From positions 20,340 to 84,339 of the forward strand of contig JAFSJY010000017.1 of the NCBI GenBank assembly GCA_017449215.1: a DNA stretch of 64,000 nucleotides, given 5' to 3'. The notes under the pieces are model-generated. The model did no database searches. It was given only the letters and a program-made list of their open reading frames with translations, and was not told where the DNA came from. A program made the translations under genes and the position numbers. Shown here piece after piece: positions 62,085 to 64,000 of this stretch. The DNA is from Acholeplasmatales bacterium. Its GTDB lineage: Bacteria > Bacillota_I > Bacilli_A > Acholeplasmatales > Anaeroplasmataceae. Within the stretch, counting starts at the first letter, position 1, and each line of letters opens with the position of its first letter.

Positions 62085-62114
62085 AGGTACACATAAAATT
62101 TTGTGTACCTTTCA
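62085..62114 (+). terminator. Terminator after the lipase lipoprotein gene
   Basis: Perfect 9-bp stem AGGTACACA / TGTGTACCT (62085-62093 / 62102-62110), loop TAAAATTT, short T tail. Confidence 0.8.
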
Positions 62115-62197
62115 TTCGTTTTTTCTAATTATTATGATAAAATTTATTTAAATTGCCAATAAAATTATTATTTTATTTGTTTAAAGGATGTGAGGAA

Positions 62198-62725
62198 ATG
62201 AGCTTAGATGAAATTATAGAAGAACTAAGAGTATGTAATTATTCTCATTTTGATCAATTTTATAATGAAACTAAGAAAACTGTTTTCTTCTCAATCGCAT
62301 CAATTGTTAAGGATGATTCAATAATTGATGATTTAATGCAGGATACCTATGTTAAGTTCTTAGAAAATATTTCTAAATATCAAAATAAAACTAACATCAA
62401 GGCATTCATATCAACTATTGCTCATAATATAGCAATAAATCACTACAATAGAGAAAAGAAACTAGTTCACGATGAGGAATTATTTAATTACATTCCTGAT
62501 GAAAAGAAGGAATCTAAATCTTATGGTGAAATTAGAGTAATGGAATTATTAAATGATTTAGATGATGTTGCTAAAGAGATAGTTGTTCAACATGTTATTA
62601 ATGAGCTTAAATTTAAAGAGATTGCAAAGATTGTAGATAAACCATTAGGTACAGTCCTTTGGATTTATAATAAAGCAATGAAGGATTTAAAAAGAAAGGT
62701 GGAGGATGATAATGAAGAACGTTAA
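62198..62725 (+). CDS. ECF-type sigma-70 factor
   Basis: 175 residues from ATG 62198 (GTGAGGAA upstream; TTG 62153 rejected). Region 2 is visible in VKDDSIIDDLMQDTYVKFLENI with the following NIKAFISTIAHNIAINHYNRE, and region 4 in KFKEIAKIVDKPLGTVLWIYNKAMKDLKRK. Directs RNA polymerase to a small regulon, probably in response to an envelope signal. The gene overlaps by 14 bases with its likely anti-sigma factor. Confidence 0.92.
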   Translation: MSLDEIIEELRVCNYSHFDQFYNETKKTVFFSIASIVKDDSIIDDLMQDTYVKFLENISKYQNKTNIKAFISTIAHNIAINHYNREKKLVHDEELFNYIPDEKKESKSYGEIRVMELLNDLDDVAKEIVVQHVINELKFKEIAKIVDKPLGTVLWIYNKAMKDLKRKVEDDNEER

Positions 62726-63824
62726 GCAAATGATAAAGAAATTATCAGATACGCAAGATATTCATGACGTTTCTAACGATGTTTTAAAGAATGTCGATAT
62801 GAATAAGGTTAGAAATCAAGTAATCGTTAAAACACCAGAGCCTAAGAGAATTATATTATTCTCTAACCTAATATCAGCCTTTGCCGCTGCTATGCTTGTA
62901 GTATTAGTTGTTGTATTAGTTAATAGTAATAGTAAGCCTGAGAATAATAACCCTATTGATAATCCAATAGTAGATAACAATACTGGTGATAATAATACAG
63001 CATTACCTGAAGCTAATTTTGAGGATAATTTATTAATGTTTTCTCAATATCTAGAAAGCATGCAAAATCAAGAAGCCTACAATATGATTAATGTTGTTCC
63101 ATCATTTGGTAAATTCACATTTAATGAAGTAACATTAAGTGATGATAAGAAAATGACTGATTCTGAAATGGAAGCCTTAGCATCTGATTTAAATTCTCAA
63201 ATTTATAATATTGAAGAAATGTTGGGCTTAACTTCAGTACAATGTAAAATAGAAGAAAATCAGGCTTATGGTATTGATGAAAGTAAGTATAAGGATTATG
63301 AAAATGTAATTACAGTTGATGGTCCATTATCTTCATATAAATTATATTTTAATGAGAAGAACATTACTGAAAAGAATGTTGGTAAGACTAATTTTAAATC
63401 TAAATCAAATATTTATGGTGTAATTGATTCTATTAATTCATTAGTTTCATTTGAAGGTCATAAGGAATATAAGAATGGAGAAACAACTTATTCAACTTTA
63501 ATAGAATTAGAAGGATATACTATTGAGGTTATAGAGGTGTTTGGTAAGGATGCTAATGAATTTACTTATAATGTTTATAAGGATAGTGAATTAGCAAAGC
63601 AAATCTATGTTAAGCAAAAGCTTGATGATGATAGAAATGTTAGAGCCTTAGAATTTAAAAATCAATATACAACTATTAATGTTGAAAAGAAGAATGTAAG
63701 TGGTGATTCAAAAGTTACATTTAAGGTTGATTCTAGAAATGGTGAAACTTTAACAGTGCATAAAACTGAGACAAATTATACTTACAAGTTTGGAAATGGA
63801 AAAGAAATAGTGTATAATAAATAA
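62712..63824 (+). CDS. Probable membrane anti-sigma factor
   Basis: 370 residues; ATG 62712 lies six bases after GGAGG. A short cytoplasmic part (1-50), one membrane helix (about 51-75, LISAFAAAMLVVLVVVLV), an Asn/Asp/Pro-rich linker and a beta-rich extracellular domain (about 100-370) with repeated Tyr/Lys/Thr strands. I do not see a zinc HHCC motif. Assignment rests on the overlap with the ECF sigma gene and the single-helix layout. What the outer domain senses is unknown. Confidence 0.72.
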   Translation: MKNVKQMIKKLSDTQDIHDVSNDVLKNVDMNKVRNQVIVKTPEPKRIILFSNLISAFAAAMLVVLVVVLVNSNSKPENNNPIDNPIVDNNTGDNNTALPEANFEDNLLMFSQYLESMQNQEAYNMINVVPSFGKFTFNEVTLSDDKKMTDSEMEALASDLNSQIYNIEEMLGLTSVQCKIEENQAYGIDESKYKDYENVITVDGPLSSYKLYFNEKNITEKNVGKTNFKSKSNIYGVIDSINSLVSFEGHKEYKNGETTYSTLIELEGYTIEVIEVFGKDANEFTYNVYKDSELAKQIYVKQKLDDDRNVRALEFKNQYTTINVEKKNVSGDSKVTFKVDSRNGETLTVHKTETNYTYKFGNGKEIVYNK

Positions 63825-63851
63825 AGAAGTGGTATCTCACTTCTTTATTTT
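63820..63851 (+). terminator. Terminator of the ECF operon
   Basis: Stem AATAAAGAAGTG / CACTTCTTTATT (63820-63831 / 63838-63849), loop GTATCT, T-rich tail. Confidence 0.87.
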
Positions 63852-63870
63852 AATTTATGAGGAGACTAAC

Positions 63871-63961
63871 TATTAGAAGTCAAGACTAAATTTAAAGAAT
63901 TAATTAAATGAAAAAAAGAGGAATTAAAGCGTAGTTCCCCTTACCCCAAAGACTTCTAATA
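63871..63961. repeat. Inverted repeat near the window end
   Basis: TATTAGAAGTC (63871-63881) and its perfect reverse complement GACTTCTAATA (63951-63961), 69 bases apart. The interior holds GTAGTTCCCCTTACCCC, unusual in this AT-rich setting. No coding frame of size. May be a small RNA, a repeat unit or a remnant of a mobile element; the window ends too soon to tell. Confidence 0.4.
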
Positions 63962-64000
63962 AAAGCCTATGTATTATTTTAAAAGATTTGAATTAAAATC

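Noticed and set aside
1..64000. Genetic code 4 (TGA = Trp)
   Set aside because: Trp is encoded by TGG throughout, TGA ends real genes (7215-7217, 43524-43526, 58734-58736), and RF2 is present.
1..64000. tRNA or rRNA genes, CRISPR arrays, prophage
   Set aside because: No intergenic gap shows a tRNA cloverleaf with GGTTCGAAT-type arm, no regularly spaced repeats, and no phage or transposase genes.

Overview
The window is a chromosomal segment from an AT-rich, Gram-positive-type bacterium. I read it as an uncultured or little-studied member of the Bacillota (class Bacilli, in the Erysipelotrichia / RF39 / Acholeplasma neighbourhood). The pointers are strong AT bias, AGGAGG-type ribosome sites, sigma-A promoters (often with an extended TG -10), a CIRCE heat-shock operator in front of lon, an L21 leader in front of rplU, the Prp/L27-extension system, SftA-like FtsK, YlbL, RbgA and RecX. 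TGA is a stop codon here (it ends the RluA-type and YitT genes) and release factor 2 is present, so this is not a UGA=Trp mollicute. The taxonomic placement is inference. I saw no tRNA, rRNA, CRISPR array, prophage or intact insertion sequence.

Layout. 1-0.6 kb: a carboxylate-amine ligase of the ATP-grasp fold, cut by the window edge. 0.7-8.2 kb: a membrane protein, trigger factor, CIRCE-controlled Lon, then a LysR regulator / small pseudouridine synthase / PhoH cluster. 8.4-11 kb: a large membrane protein with a Glu-rich linker and a C-terminal uL15-like domain. 11-13.7 kb (minus): a two-subunit class I fumarase with malic enzyme, converting fumarate to malate to pyruvate. 13.8-16 kb: a small lipoprotein, serine acetyltransferase and an esterase. 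16-20.7 kb: a complete potABCD polyamine importer behind a structured leader. 20.9-24.1 kb: a more accessory-looking stretch (small winged-helix protein, DUF3990, DUF1848, and an HTH/membrane/leucine-rich-repeat protein). 24.1-26.9 kb: a strong promoter, an elaborately folded RNA leader ending in a terminator, then carboxyspermidine dehydrogenase and decarboxylase (spermidine synthesis). 27-30.7 kb: a pectinesterase-fold protein, a TetR regulator and small unknowns. 30.7-33.1 kb: rplU-prp-rpmA-obgE. 33-43 kb: a ParB-like orphan, a heterodimeric ABC exporter, an HD-GYP-like protein, an Lrp regulator with an aminotransferase, and prfB-yitT-recX. 44-50 kb: glycogen branching enzyme and phosphorylase, and a membrane MutS-family ATPase. 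50-60.5 kb: a HAD phosphatase (minus), then a dense housekeeping operon (TM protein, SftA-like FtsK, signal peptidase, RbgA, RNase HII, dCMP deaminase, YlbL, LspA, RluD-type synthase). 60.5-64 kb: an InlB-repeat/lipase lipoprotein and an ECF sigma / membrane anti-sigma pair.

The strongest candidate for something undescribed is the RNA at about 24165-24411. It has a 12-position closing helix, nested multibranch helices and a terminator directly before the ribosome site of the spermidine-synthesis genes, with no other visible promoter for them. With the structured leader in front of potABCD 8 kb away, it suggests RNA-level control of polyamine supply. Many starts given here differ from the longest open frame, because an AGGAGG-like site places the start at an internal ATG.
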